This document shows positions 35,291-42,626 of a stretch of 48,454 bases of DNA, one piece after another. This stretch comes from Phycisphaerae bacterium (GTDB taxonomy: Bacteria; Planctomycetota; Phycisphaerae; UBA1845; PWPN01). Position numbers and translations under genes: made by a program. The notes beneath the pieces are model-generated. The model worked only from the letters and a program-made list of their open reading frames with translations, was not told where the DNA came from and ran no database searches. The DNA is taken from contig DAOOIV010000031.1 of the NCBI GenBank assembly GCA_035384605.1, positions 1-48,454 on the forward strand, written 5' to 3'. Position 1 is the stretch's first letter. The number at the start of each line of letters is the position of its first letter.

Positions 35291-37234
35291 CTATGAATCG
35301 GGATGCCTTCTCACCCGGATCGGCAAAGCCTGCTTGCCAAGGACGACGAAATCGGTCTTGTGCTCCGCGACCAGGGCTTCGGTGTAGGGGTTCAGGTCGG
35401 AAGCAAGCTTGGTATCTGACAGAATCTTGCGGCGTGACGCCGGCAAGTCGGGCATTTCCAACTGCTTGTAGGCGATGCCCCCTTGCTTGAGATTGAGACG
35501 CATGTACAGAACGTTGCCCGGCAAGCGTCCCATCAGGTTGAACGCAGCCATGGCCTGGGACAGCGTTTCGGCCCTGAAAAGATGCGGTTTCTCGGAGTTG
35601 AGGCTCGTCAAGTGACCGGAGTTGGAGCAGAGTACCACTTCGTAGTCGCCGTCGGGAAGGTCGTCCGGCAGCTTGAGAGAGTACCATCCGTCGGTGTAGA
35701 GGGGATCCTTGCGGTAATGGCTCCAGCGCACGGCCGCCGTGACGGTCTCGCCCGGTTTGTAAACGGTCTTGGGCAGGGAGGCATGATAGATGGTTGCTCG
35801 TTGTGCCTTGTCCTCGATGGTGATCTCGGCGCGGACCTTTTTGACACGGGCCTTTTGGGCAAGGGGCGGGTTGAGCAACGTCTGGACCGGATACATCAGG
35901 TCGACGGCCGCCTCGCGCACTCCGCTTTGCGAGCTGACGTTTGACGACGTGTACGTACCCAGCTCGCCGAAATCAACCTCGACGTTGTGTCGGACCGTAT
36001 GGTCGATCGGGAGCTCGTTGTGCGCATAGATGCTTTCCATGAGGCAGGTAGCGAGGAAGGCCCCGGTGGACTCATCCTCGTGAACGACGTTGTAGTGAAA
36101 GGTCTGGCGACCTCGCAGGTCATTGACCACAACCTCCATTGGGACCATGGCGGGCAACCTGCCGACGGTGCCGAATACGGCCGTGGCCTCGTCTCCCCAC
36201 AAGGTTCCCACGACTTCAAGTGCTCCGCCCAGCTTGTTGGATCGCATGACAGAGGGGATAACGGTATGAATAAAGCCGGTGGCCAAGGGGTATTCGACAG
36301 GTCCTGTGCCCATGAACTGATGCCCGAAGCCAAGCACCCGGTCGCCAATCACGGCCGTGCAGGTTCCCACGGCGTCGATGAAAATGTCTCCGGTCACGAG
36401 TGCCACGCAGAGGGCGGCCCCTGGTTCGAGTTGGACCTTTCCGGGAGGAGCTTGGCCGGCACCCGGCGCTCCGCCGGCAGCAAGCGGCGTCAAGCCGTGC
36501 CGCTTAAACCAGCCGCCGAGAAGCGTCATCGACTCTTGACTGAGCGAGGACATTGAGAGGGGGATTTCGAGGGGTCGAAGCCCCTCGGGCAGCAGTGTGG
36601 CAGCGGTTTTGTCCGGCAGGGGCGACGGCGAGGGATTGCTGAGGACACTGAGTCGGCAATCGGCGGGGATGGGCTCGCCAACGGCCTTCAGAATCCAGTC
36701 CTGCAACGGGAAGCCACCGCCTGGGGGCGATCCCCAAGCCTGCACAACGGGTTGGGTCTCGCCGGATGGCCGGGTTTCGGGTTTCGGCTTTCGGACGTTT
36801 GCCACGTCAAGCATTTGTGCAATCGGCTGAACGCCGCAGATTGGATCCTTGCTGAACGTCCAACCATAGGCAACTGCACCGATGAGACGTTCCCGACCCT
36901 GCTCATCACGAATGTAGCAGGGCGAACCGCTCATGCCGCCGATGACGCCGCTGTGTTCGAGATTGAGCCCGGAGCACCGGATGAGAATAACGTCCTGTTT
37001 CGCGTAGAAGGCGTTGTGCATTACCGAAATAACTTCGACGCCGAAGGTCTCGATGGTCGCGCCGGACATCACCGTCTTGCCAAAGCCCTTCATGCCCGGC
37101 TTCAACTCGTCGGTGGTCATGTAGAGCGACCGATCCATATCGGCCGAAAGAGGCCCCCCCAACACGGAGATGGCCGAAACGGTTACCACCGCAAGCCAGC
37201 TTTTAACGCTCATCGCCCCAAGCAATACACGCAT
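35291..37234 (-). CDS. SpoIVB-type (S55) peptidase domain protein
   Basis: A 647-residue secreted protein starting at ATG 37234 (GGAG at 7-base spacing); ATG 37213 is an alternative. The signal peptide is KSWLAVVTVSAISVLGGPLSA. The N-terminal half matches the SpoIVB peptidase (S55) domain: TTDELKPGMKGFGKTVMSG, HSGVIGGMSGSPCYIRDEQGRERLIGAVAYGWTFSKDPICGVQPIAQML with the GMSGSP serine, and VIGDRVLGFGHQFMGTGPVEYPL with a conserved His. In sporulating Firmicutes SpoIVB cleaves SpoIVFA; this window shows no sporulation gene, so another exported target is likely. The C-terminal ~250 residues are beta-rich and unassigned. It is divergent from rnc. Confidence 0.8.
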   Translation of the reverse strand: MRVLLGAMSVKSWLAVVTVSAISVLGGPLSADMDRSLYMTTDELKPGMKGFGKTVMSGATIETFGVEVISVMHNAFYAKQDVILIRCSGLNLEHSGVIGGMSGSPCYIRDEQGRERLIGAVAYGWTFSKDPICGVQPIAQMLDVANVRKPKPETRPSGETQPVVQAWGSPPGGGFPLQDWILKAVGEPIPADCRLSVLSNPSPSPLPDKTAATLLPEGLRPLEIPLSMSSLSQESMTLLGGWFKRHGLTPLAAGGAPGAGQAPPGKVQLEPGAALCVALVTGDIFIDAVGTCTAVIGDRVLGFGHQFMGTGPVEYPLATGFIHTVIPSVMRSNKLGGALEVVGTLWGDEATAVFGTVGRLPAMVPMEVVVNDLRGRQTFHYNVVHEDESTGAFLATCLMESIYAHNELPIDHTVRHNVEVDFGELGTYTSSNVSSQSGVREAAVDLMYPVQTLLNPPLAQKARVKKVRAEITIEDKAQRATIYHASLPKTVYKPGETVTAAVRWSHYRKDPLYTDGWYSLKLPDDLPDGDYEVVLCSNSGHLTSLNSEKPHLFRAETLSQAMAAFNLMGRLPGNVLYMRLNLKQGGIAYKQLEMPDLPASRRKILSDTKLASDLNPYTEALVAEHKTDFVVLGKQALPIRVRRHPDS

Positions 37235-37491
37235 CCGGCGTCTCCGCACAAGAGTGTTGAAAGCAGGCAATCTATACGTCCGTCGATCGGACCGCAACGG
37301 ACCGTGATGGAGCGGCCACCATTGCCTCGCAGGTCGTGCTCGCACCACGACGGCACAAGTCTGACGTGTTGACGTCATCAGGACGTGCCGCTATAGGACC
37401 GGGCGGTTGTCCGCCTGTTAGTCCAACTGCTTATGTGGATTAAACTTAACACAGGCTCAAAGGTTTTTCCAGTTCCAATAGCTTACTCAAT

Positions 37492-37520
37492 TTGACGCTG
37501 ATTCCAGCCGAGGATAGGAT
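37492..37520 (+). promoter_or_regulatory. Sigma-70-type promoter for rnc
   Basis: TTGACG (37492-37497) and TAGGAT (37515-37520) are separated by exactly 17 bases, giving a start site near 37527, about 50 bases before the rnc start codon. The rest of the 37235-37576 gap shows no gene; the promoter for the divergent S55 gene is not assigned. Confidence 0.6.
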
Positions 37521-37576
37521 CTGAGTGGTAGTAGGAAAGTGCCTGTGGCCTGTCGCGAAACCCTCCCGGAGTAGCC

Positions 37577-38350
37577 GTGTGGATTTCGCCACAAGCCTGG
37601 CACCCGGTCAGGCTGGAATCCGTGAGCGACTCAGAAGCCCTGCAAGCTTTGCAGGAAGCCATTGGCTATAGGTTTCGAGATCCCAAGCTGTTGGTGTGTG
37701 CGCTGACGCACGCGTCGATCGCCAATACGCGAGTCAACAGCAACGAGCGGCTAGAGTTCTTGGGCGACGCCATTCTGGGCATGGCGGTCTGTAGCTATCT
37801 CTACAGACGGTTTCCCGACTATCTTGAAGGGGAGATGACCAAGGTCAAATCGGCGGTGGTCTCGCGTCGGACGTGCGCGCAGATTGCCCGGGAACTGGGG
37901 CTGACGAAATGCCTTTACATGGGCAAGGGGATGACCAGCAGGGGACAATTGCCGAGTTCGGTGGCGGCGGCAGTTTACGAAGCCCTGATCGCGGCGGTGT
38001 ACATTGACAGTGGCAGTCTTGACCGGGCTTGCGAGTTTGTCCTGGCGACGATTGAGAAACATCTCTTGCGGGCAACTGCTTCGGAGCATCAGCGGAACTT
38101 CAAGTCGCAGCTTCAGCAGCATGCGCAGCAGGTTCTGGGAGCAACTCCGAACTACGAGCTGCTGGATGAGAAGGGTCCCGATCACAGCAAGTGCTTTGAG
38201 GTGGGCGTGGTGATCAAGGGGCGGCGCTACGGCAGCGCGTGGGGGCCATCCAAGAAAGAGGCGGAGCAGAAGGCCGCATATCTTGCGCTGCGTGAGCTAA
38301 ACGCGGTGGAGTTTCTACCCGAGTTTGAACCCGAGGGCTCCGATCGCTGA
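37577..38350 (+). CDS. rnc: Ribonuclease III
   Basis: Double-strand-specific endoribonuclease that processes rRNA precursors and structured mRNAs. 257 residues from GTG 37577 (GGAG five bases upstream); GTG 37622 is an alternative start that would give 242 residues. The catalytic signature NERLEFLGDAILGMAVCSYLYRRFPDYLEGEMTKVKSAVVS is intact, with the second acidic cluster in VYEALIAAVYIDSG near residue 138. The C-terminal double-stranded RNA-binding domain reads NFKSQLQQHAQQVLG...KCFEVGVVIKGRRYGSAWGPSKKEAEQKAAYLAL. A promoter lies at 37492-37520. The usual partners era or acpP are not adjacent. Confidence 0.95.
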   Translation: MWISPQAWHPVRLESVSDSEALQALQEAIGYRFRDPKLLVCALTHASIANTRVNSNERLEFLGDAILGMAVCSYLYRRFPDYLEGEMTKVKSAVVSRRTCAQIARELGLTKCLYMGKGMTSRGQLPSSVAAAVYEALIAAVYIDSGSLDRACEFVLATIEKHLLRATASEHQRNFKSQLQQHAQQVLGATPNYELLDEKGPDHSKCFEVGVVIKGRRYGSAWGPSKKEAEQKAAYLALRELNAVEFLPEFEPEGSDR

Positions 38351-38379
38351 TCTTGCCGCGATGGGGGGAGGCTGGGCGT

Positions 38380-39234
38380 CTACTCTTGCGTCGGGATTGT
38401 CGCCGGGTGGTCTTTGGTCAAGCGGAAATCCTTATCGTCGAGTTGCACATCTGTCCGGATGTCGACGTAGCGGTAGCGAGCACCCAGTTGTCCCGACTTC
38501 AACCACAAATCGGTGCCGGCGGGTAGCAGGCTTTCCGCATCGATATAGAAGTCTTGCCGGGTATAGGCGTATCCGGGGGTCGGCGGGCGCTCGATGCGGA
38601 GATGATGGGCGGGCCGGAACGCCGGGTCGAGGTCGACCACCCCTTCGTAGCGGATGGTCATGACCTTGGCCAACGCCGGATCATCGAACGGAAGAAGTGT
38701 TCTTTTAGTGACGCGGGCAAGGCCGAAATCGGTAACGGCGTTTCGGGCTTTGCCTATCTTGACCGGCAGGGCGGGGTCGATGACGCGCACCTGCGGGGGG
38801 AACGGAAAGATACCGTTCCGTTCGCGAATGACCAGCTTGTTGCCGTTCTGGCCCTCGGCATAGACCGACTCATAGTAGTCGGCGTCAGGAGCGTTCCAGT
38901 TGAACTTCACGCTGAAGGGCGTTTTTCGGAAGAGGGCATCGATCTGTTCCATAGGCGAAAGCGTCTGAACCACAGTACCGACACGTTCCTGCCGGTAGAA
39001 GGTCAGGCGATATTGCTCAAGGGCGTCACATCGGTCGTAGAGGCGGCGCAGGTAAGCCACAGGATCGGCTTTGATTTGTTCGCCCTCGGCCGCGTAGCGA
39101 ACGACGTGTTGCCGCGAGGCCTCGACCTTATCTGGTATGATCGCGGTGCAGCCGCCTGCGGCCACGAGGCAGCCGATCAGAATCGCAAGGGCGAGGTTTG
39201 AGACCATGCAGGGGAGTACGTGAGATTTGCGCAC
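38380..39234 (-). CDS. DUF1571 family lipoprotein
   Basis: A 284-residue protein of the planctomycete-rich DUF1571 family. The start is taken as GTG 39234: an AGGAGGT site lies 11 bases upstream, and translation from there gives a 29-residue lipoprotein signal with a basic n-region (MRKSH), a hydrophobic stretch and the lipobox LVAAGGC. The ATG at 39267 lies upstream of that ribosome-binding site and is less likely; ATG 39207 lacks one. Recognisable DUF1571 text includes YLRRLYDRCDALEQYRLTFYRQERVG near residue 60, PFSVKFNWNAPDADYYESVYAEGQNGNKLVIRERNG near 105, and ERPPTPGYAYTRQDFYIDAESLLPAGTDLW near 220. The family function is unknown; it is presumably anchored to a membrane facing the periplasm. 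Confidence 0.85.
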   Translation of the reverse strand: MRKSHVLPCMVSNLALAILIGCLVAAGGCTAIIPDKVEASRQHVVRYAAEGEQIKADPVAYLRRLYDRCDALEQYRLTFYRQERVGTVVQTLSPMEQIDALFRKTPFSVKFNWNAPDADYYESVYAEGQNGNKLVIRERNGIFPFPPQVRVIDPALPVKIGKARNAVTDFGLARVTKRTLLPFDDPALAKVMTIRYEGVVDLDPAFRPAHHLRIERPPTPGYAYTRQDFYIDAESLLPAGTDLWLKSGQLGARYRYVDIRTDVQLDDKDFRLTKDHPATIPTQE

Positions 39235-39361
39235 GAGTGACGATGACCTCCTGTCTGGCTGTGACATTATACCGTCAGACGGTCCGGTGGAGCCGCTCCC
39301 GACGTTCTTCCGCCGACAGGGATACTGCAGCCCTGTTGTCTGGCGGCAACTTGGGTGGAGA

Positions 39362-40384
39362 TCACAGCTCGCGTCCGACGGCTTCGGCGACGGCCCGGGT
39401 CTCCTTCATCATCTGGGCAAACGCATCGGGCGTGAGCGATTGTGCCCCGTCGGTCAGGGCATGCTCGGGATCCTGGTGCACTTCGACCATGAGACCATCA
39501 GCCCCGGCCGCCACCGCCGCCCGGCACATGGACGGGACCATATACGCACGACCGGTGCCGTGGGCCGGATCAACAATGATCGGCAGGTGCGACTCGCGTT
39601 TGACGGCCGGCACCATGGCCAGCGTCAGGGTGTTGCGGACGTATTCCTCGTGAGTGCGAATGCCTCGCTCGCAGAGGATGACGTTCGGGTTTCCTGCCTG
39701 GATGATGTACTCGGCGGCCAGCAGAAACTCGTCAAGCGTCGAGCTCCAACCTCGTTTGAGCAGTACGGGCTTGTTGGTGCGGCCGACGGCCACGAGAAGG
39801 TTGAAGTTGTGCATGTTGCGTGTGCCGATCTGCAGGATGTCGGCGTAGCGGGCGACAAGCAAGACCTGGTCGACACTCATGACCTCTGTGACAATGGCTA
39901 AGCCCGTCTGCTCGCGGGCCTCGGCCAGGATTTCGAGCCCCTTTTCCCCAAGGCCCTGGAACTCGTAGGGATTGGTGCGCGGCTTGAACGCTCCTCCGCG
40001 CAGAACGGTTCCTCCGTGCTCCTTGACGATATGAGCGATTTCCAGAAGCTGGTTTCGTCCCTCGACGCTGCATGGGCCGGCCATCACGCAGATCCGCTTG
40101 CCGCCGACCGTTGCACCCATCGAGCCGCCGAGTGGAATGACACTGGGCTCCGGGTGCGTCTGGCGGCTGGCGATCTTGTATGGGGCCAGAATCGGGACCA
40201 CTCGGTCGACGCCCGGGCAGCTTTCGAGGACGCTGCGGTCCTTGAAACGGTCATCACCTATGACGGCAACAACCGTTCGTTCCGTTCCGACAATGACGTG
40301 GTCCTTGAGTTTCATTTCGCGGACCAGCTTGACCACGTGGTTGACCTGTTCTTTGGTACAACCCTCCTGCATGACAACGATCAT
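39362..40384 (-). CDS. aroF: 3-deoxy-7-phosphoheptulonate (DAHP) synthase
   Basis: First enzyme of the shikimate pathway, condensing phosphoenolpyruvate and erythrose-4-phosphate. 340 residues from ATG 40384 (GGAG nine bases upstream). Residues ~1-75 form the ferredoxin-like N-terminal domain of the Thermotoga/Bacillus type (MIVVMQEGCTKEQVNHVVKLV...VGTERTVVAVIGD), which acts in feedback control in relatives. The catalytic barrel has AGPCSVEG, LRGGAFKPRTNPYEFQGLGEKGLEIL, TEVMSVDQV, LQIGTRNMHNFNLL, GNPNVILCERGIRT, and DPAHGTGRAYMVP with metal and substrate ligands. It is the last gene of the serS - small ORF - aroF run on the minus strand. A small hairpin CAGGCG-atg-CGCCTG lies just upstream of its ribosome-binding site. 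Confidence 0.94.
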   Translation of the reverse strand: MIVVMQEGCTKEQVNHVVKLVREMKLKDHVIVGTERTVVAVIGDDRFKDRSVLESCPGVDRVVPILAPYKIASRQTHPEPSVIPLGGSMGATVGGKRICVMAGPCSVEGRNQLLEIAHIVKEHGGTVLRGGAFKPRTNPYEFQGLGEKGLEILAEAREQTGLAIVTEVMSVDQVLLVARYADILQIGTRNMHNFNLLVAVGRTNKPVLLKRGWSSTLDEFLLAAEYIIQAGNPNVILCERGIRTHEEYVRNTLTLAMVPAVKRESHLPIIVDPAHGTGRAYMVPSMCRAAVAAGADGLMVEVHQDPEHALTDGAQSLTPDAFAQMMKETRAVAEAVGREL

Positions 40385-40586
40385 GAGATTATCTCCGTTC
40401 CGAACTGAGCAGGCGCATCGCCTGAGAAAGTCTTCTCTTGTCAAACTTGTCCATCGGGCATCGTCCGCCGCCGGTCGAAGCTGTGGCTCACACCGGCGGC
40501 CGGGTAAAGCCGAAGGTATTGCGGCCGTGGCGACCGGGCCGTTGGCAGCGACGTTGACGAGAGTCCCGTTGCATGAAGAGTCTCCG

Positions 40587-40772
40587 CTACACGAAGTAAT
40601 ACCAACCGTCGTCCTGCCGGCTCGAGCCGTCCTCGCTCCGCTGATCGGTCAGTAGACCGCACCTGCGGTGGGCGCGGACGCGGGCGCGCTCCACGTCATC
40701 GCAGGCTGCAGGGTGGGGCTGGGTGACAAGTGGCAATTCAGGACCGACCGGCTGATCATTCGTGTGCAACAT
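40587..40772 (-). CDS. Candidate aroF leader peptide ending WYYFV
   Basis: A 61-codon ORF beginning 11 bases after the serS stop with a good ribosome-binding site (aaAGGAGattgccATG). The body is polar and Arg/Asp-rich with no family resemblance. The last residues are DDGWYYFV, four consecutive aromatic codons (TGG TAT TAC TTC) right before the stop and about 200 bases ahead of the DAHP synthase start. After the stop the RNA can form GCCGCCGG-N18-CCGGCGGC (40467-40500), but no T run follows, so a terminator is not shown. It could act by translation-coupled control or a rho-dependent mechanism, or be a small protein of unknown role. Confidence 0.55.
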   Translation of the reverse strand: MLHTNDQPVGPELPLVTQPHPAACDDVERARVRAHRRCGLLTDQRSEDGSSRQDDGWYYFV

Positions 40773-40783
40773 GGCAATCTCCT

Positions 40784-42115
40784 TTATTCTCCTCCAATGA
40801 TCTCGCGCCCGCCCATATAGGGTCGCAGCGCCTTAGGTATTCGGATTCGTCCGTCGGACGTCTGATGGTTCTCGACCAGCGCGATCAGAATGCGCGGGCT
40901 GGCGATGACGGTGTTGTTCAACGTATGGCAGAACCGGACGTTCCTGTCGGCGTCGCGGTATCTCAGTTTGAGCCGGCGAGCCTGAAACTCGTGGAATCGC
41001 GAGGCCGAATGCGTCTCGCCATAGCCGTTGCGGGAGGGCATCCATGTTTCGATGTCGAATTTCTGGACCTGTCCCTGGCCGAGGTCGCCGGTACACACGT
41101 TGACGACGCGATAAGGCAGCTCCAGGGCCCGCAGCACATCCTCGGCGTTCTGCACGATCTCGTCGTGATGCCGGCGGGATACTGCCTCGTCGTTTCGGCA
41201 GATGATGACCTGCTCGACCTTGTCGAACAGGTGGATCCGATAGAGGCCGTACGTATCCTTGCCGGCGGCCCCGGCCTCGCGGCGGAAGCATGTGCTGCAA
41301 GCAACGTACTTTTTGGGCAGTTCATCCTCGCTGAGGATTTCGTCACAATGGTAAGCCGTGAGCGGCACCTCGGCGGTTCCGACAAGGCTCATGGCGTCAC
41401 GTTCGCAGCGGTAGGCCTGCTCTTCGCCGCCGGGAAAGTAGCCGGTGCCCACCATCATCGCGTCCCGGACCAGCACCGGAACGGTCATCTGGACGAAGCC
41501 TCGCTGGACCATCATCTCAAGAGCCAGGCGCAGGACCGCCTGGTGCAGGGCGCTGCCGTCGCCGCGAAGGACGTAGTTGCGGGTGCCCGCGAGCTTGACG
41601 CCCCGGTCAACGTCGAGCATGCCCAGTCGGGTCATCAGCGTGACATGATCCTGGGGTTCAAAGTCGAACTTCGGGATCTCGCCGACGCGTCGGACCTCGA
41701 CGTTTTCGGTGTCATCCTTGCCGATAGGGACCTCATCCGCCGCCGGTTGGGCGACCGTCAGCAGGGCGGCGTCAAGCTGCTCGCAGACTTCGCGGTGCTC
41801 GGATTCGAGCTGCTTGGCCCGGGCTTTCATTTCCGCCACCTGCTGAACGAGTCTCTCCGCCTCGGCCTTCAATTCGATCTCGGTGCGACCGGCGGCCAGG
41901 GCCTGTTGAAAGTACTTGCTCTTGGGATTGCGGTGGTTGGCGATCTGGTCGCTGATCTCGTTCTGTTGATGCTTGATGCGGTCCATTTCCGTCTGGAGGC
42001 TTCGTCGCCTGTCGTCCAGCGCGCAGACGGCATCAATGTCGCAACTGATGCGCTTGTTTCGCGCCGCGGTCTTGAAACGGTCCGGGTTTTCGCGAATCGC
42101 CTTGATGTCGATCAT
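40784..42115 (-). CDS. serS: Seryl-tRNA synthetase
   Basis: Class II synthetase charging tRNA-Ser (and tRNA-Sec where present). 443 residues from ATG 42115 (AAGGA at 6-base spacing); a TTG at 42145 falls inside the upstream terminator and is rejected. The N-terminal tRNA-binding coiled coil runs from ~25 to ~110 (RRRSLQTEMDRIKHQQNEISDQI...EAERLVQQVAEMKARAKQLESEHREV). Class II motif 2 is CFRREAGAAGKDTYGLYRIHLFDKVE near 275, and motif 3 is NNTVIASPRILIALVENHQTSDGRIRIPKALRPYMGG at the C terminus. It is preceded by a complete leader-peptide attenuator (42144-42336) and followed after 11 bases by the small WYYFV ORF and then aroF. Confidence 0.95.
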   Translation of the reverse strand: MIDIKAIRENPDRFKTAARNKRISCDIDAVCALDDRRRSLQTEMDRIKHQQNEISDQIANHRNPKSKYFQQALAAGRTEIELKAEAERLVQQVAEMKARAKQLESEHREVCEQLDAALLTVAQPAADEVPIGKDDTENVEVRRVGEIPKFDFEPQDHVTLMTRLGMLDVDRGVKLAGTRNYVLRGDGSALHQAVLRLALEMMVQRGFVQMTVPVLVRDAMMVGTGYFPGGEEQAYRCERDAMSLVGTAEVPLTAYHCDEILSEDELPKKYVACSTCFRREAGAAGKDTYGLYRIHLFDKVEQVIICRNDEAVSRRHHDEIVQNAEDVLRALELPYRVVNVCTGDLGQGQVQKFDIETWMPSRNGYGETHSASRFHEFQARRLKLRYRDADRNVRFCHTLNNTVIASPRILIALVENHQTSDGRIRIPKALRPYMGGREIIGGE

Positions 42116-42143
42116 GTTTGGTCCTTGCTGTCTGTCCTGAGAC

Positions 42144-42182
42144 AAAAAAGCCCTGAGGCACCATCCGGCGTCTCAGGGCTTT
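42144..42182 (-). terminator. Rho-independent attenuator terminator upstream of serS
   Basis: On the minus strand AAAGCCCTGAG (42182-42172) pairs perfectly with CTCAGGGCTTT (42157-42147), an 11-bp stem with a 14-base loop, and six T residues run through 42149-42144. It lies between the leader peptide and the serS start, so it would stop transcription before serS unless prevented. Confidence 0.85.
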
Positions 42183-42288
42183 CAGCATCGTATTGTTTTA
42201 CGTCAGCTCATGCCCTGCAGCGCCGGTACGGGCTAAACGAATACCAGAAGTAGTAGCTGCTGAACAGGGTGCTACCGGCAACGGGGGC
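42165..42288 (-). promoter_or_regulatory. Mutually exclusive RNA segments of the serS attenuator
   Basis: Segment 1 (42288-42275, GCCC...GCCGG) can pair with segment 2 (42226-42212, CCGGC...GGGC). Segment 2, CCGGCG-CTG-CAGGGC, can instead pair 6+6 bp around a 3-base internal loop with segment 3 (42179-42165, GCCCTG-AGA-CGCCGG). Segment 3 is also the 5' arm and loop of the terminator. The 2:3 pairing is therefore an antiterminator. The leader-peptide stop codon (42210-42208) lies just after segment 2, so a ribosome finishing the leader would mask segment 2 and allow termination. Confidence 0.75.
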
Positions 42289-42336
42289 TGTACCGTTGTG
42301 CGGACGTTCCAGTGATTGGTTGCGGTCAATCGCCAT
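42208..42336 (-). CDS. Aromatic/serine-rich leader peptide of the serS operon
   Basis: A 42-codon ORF starting ATG 42336 and ending TGA 42208. Residues 25-37 read FSSYYFWYSFSPY: eight aromatic codons (four Tyr, three Phe, one Trp) and four Ser codons within 13 (42264-42226). The N-terminal half is ordinary polar sequence. The ORF lies 17 bases after the predicted transcription start, has a weak GAGG upstream, and is followed by the antiterminator and terminator described above. The composition, position and overlapping RNA segments match leader peptides of the trpL/pheL kind. Starvation for a charged aromatic or seryl tRNA would stall the ribosome in the run and favour read-through into serS and probably aroF. 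Confidence 0.75.
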   Translation of the reverse strand: MAIDRNQSLERPHNGTAPVAGSTLFSSYYFWYSFSPYRRCRA

Positions 42337-42359
42337 GGTCAGTCTCAGCCTCTGGCTCT

Positions 42360-42388
42360 ATTGTTGCACGGGCCGCAGGCCATGTCAA
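42360..42388 (-). promoter_or_regulatory. Sigma-70-type promoter of the serS leader
   Basis: On the minus strand a perfect -35 TTGACA (42388-42383) is followed after 17 bases by AACAAT (42365-42360), a 4/6 match to the -10 box. The expected start site near 42353 leaves a 17-base untranslated leader before the leader-peptide ATG. Confidence 0.65.
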
Positions 42389-42527
42389 GCCCGTTGTCGG
42401 CCGGCCGCTGGGTCCATGACGGTCTGGGCGGGGTGCCACTGGCAGCCGAGGTCGAACTCTCCCGCTTACCAAGGGGCATGTCCCGAGGATGTCGAGGGGG
42501 AGTTGGAGGGGGTCGCATTCTCCTCTT

Positions 42528-42580
42528 CGGACGGGTGGCCCACCCATTCGCGACAGCGAATGGATGGGGTCTCGATAATG
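42528..42580. repeat. REP-like palindrome, family B, inverted relative to the copy at 1674
   Basis: CCCACCCATTCGC (42539-42551) and GCGAATGGATGGG (42556-42568) form a 13-bp stem with one G.T wobble on the minus strand and a 4-base loop. The reverse complement, including ATCGAGaCCCCATCCAT and GGGTGGGCCACCCG, matches the copy at 1674-1728 along about 45 bases. It sits between hsdS and the serS promoter. Confidence 0.65.
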
Positions 42581-42626
42581 CCTTCTGAGCCACGCGGTTT
42601 CCTGTTCCGCCCGTCGCCAGGCCTTG

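Noticed and set aside
42144..42145. TTG at 42145 as the serS start
   Set aside because: It lies in the T run of the terminator and has no ribosome-binding site; ATG 42115 has AAGGA and fits the family N terminus (MIDIKAIRENPDRF).
40730..42253. 507-codon plus-strand frame opposite serS
   Set aside because: Antisense shadow of a certain synthetase gene, with no independent start signal or homology.
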